Source of the DNA: Xanthobacteraceae bacterium
GTDB lineage: Bacteria; Pseudomonadota; Alphaproteobacteria; Rhizobiales; Xanthobacteraceae
DNA length: 36,970 nucleotides
Assembly (NCBI GenBank): GCA_009694215.1
Contig: SHVN01000018.1
Span: forward strand, 1-36,970
Reading direction: 5' to 3'
Positions within the stretch are counted from its first letter, which is position 1. Each line of letters starts with the position of its first letter. Under the pieces are notes generated by a model. It made no database searches. It saw only the letters and a program-made list of their open reading frames with translations, and was not told the DNA's origin. Below, in pieces: positions 36,961 to 36,970 of the stretch. Made by a program: the position numbers and the translations under genes.

Positions 36961-36970
36961 CTATGCAACG

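Noticed and set aside
36756-36968. Minus-strand frame encoding an Arg-Asp dipeptide repeat
   Set aside because: It is a translation of the hexamer array with a TTG start at the window edge, no ribosome site and no recognisable domain after the repeat.

Overview
The window reads as chromosomal DNA of an alphaproteobacterium of the Hyphomicrobiales (Rhizobiales), probably close to Bradyrhizobium, Rhodopseudomonas or a Xanthobacteraceae relative. The grounds are high GC, a C4-pathway hemA, a separate F0 operon (atpI-B-E-b'-b), an aa3 oxidase cluster with ctaB, the small coxF-like gene, ctaG, ctaE and SURF1, an IalB-family protein, an alphaproteobacterial glutamate-cysteine ligase, a DUF1127 protein, and palindromic intergenic repeats of the kind common in that order. 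The species assignment is inference.

Layout. 1-362 is AT-richer DNA with no recognisable gene. It abuts a tRNA-Thr(GGT) whose first two acceptor bases do not pair. 489-4397 holds an isochorismatase-family hydrolase, hemA behind a perfect FNR/FixK palindrome, an AbrB-family membrane protein and a small exported protein. 4589-7161 is the F0 ATP synthase operon with a good sigma70-type promoter. 7356-8741 has a broken HAD hydrolase and a lipoprotein. 8887-12167 (minus strand) is thrC, an M16 zinc peptidase and a RimJ-like acetyltransferase, tightly coupled. 12168-13809 looks inserted: an orphan tripartite-tricarboxylate receptor gene with lower GC. 13810-20233 (minus) is the cytochrome aa3 oxidase cluster coxB-coxA-ctaB-coxF-ctaG-ctaE-DUF983-SURF1. 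20624-25557 (plus) has ialB, a dehydrogenase/cupin/hydratase operon, a Gly/Tyr-rich secreted protein and tldD. 25558-27826 has a PAN-domain pseudogene, a DUF1127 gene and a LysR regulator. 27986-35726 (minus) has gshA and a beta-oxidation operon (acyl-CoA dehydrogenase, thiolase, cupin, decayed cupin copy, FadJ-like fusion enzyme, exported methyltransferase). The right end is a FeoB fragment with a foreign leader, followed by a hexanucleotide tandem repeat.

How the genes fit together. Heme synthesis, heme a synthesis (ctaB), copper and heme assembly factors (ctaG, SURF1), the oxidase and the F0 sector together build the aerobic respiratory and ATP-making machinery. The minus-strand operon at the right supplies fatty-acid oxidation. 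Four coding regions are visibly damaged (HAD frameshift, PAN nonsense codon, cupin frameshift plus nonsense codon, FeoB missing its N-terminal half). This points either to active gene decay or to draft-quality sequence. I found no clear undescribed multi-gene system. The most unusual items are the chimeric FeoB with the adjacent hexamer array, the damaged tRNA at a compositional boundary, the exported SAM-methyltransferase and the decaying tandem cupin inside the fatty-acid operon.
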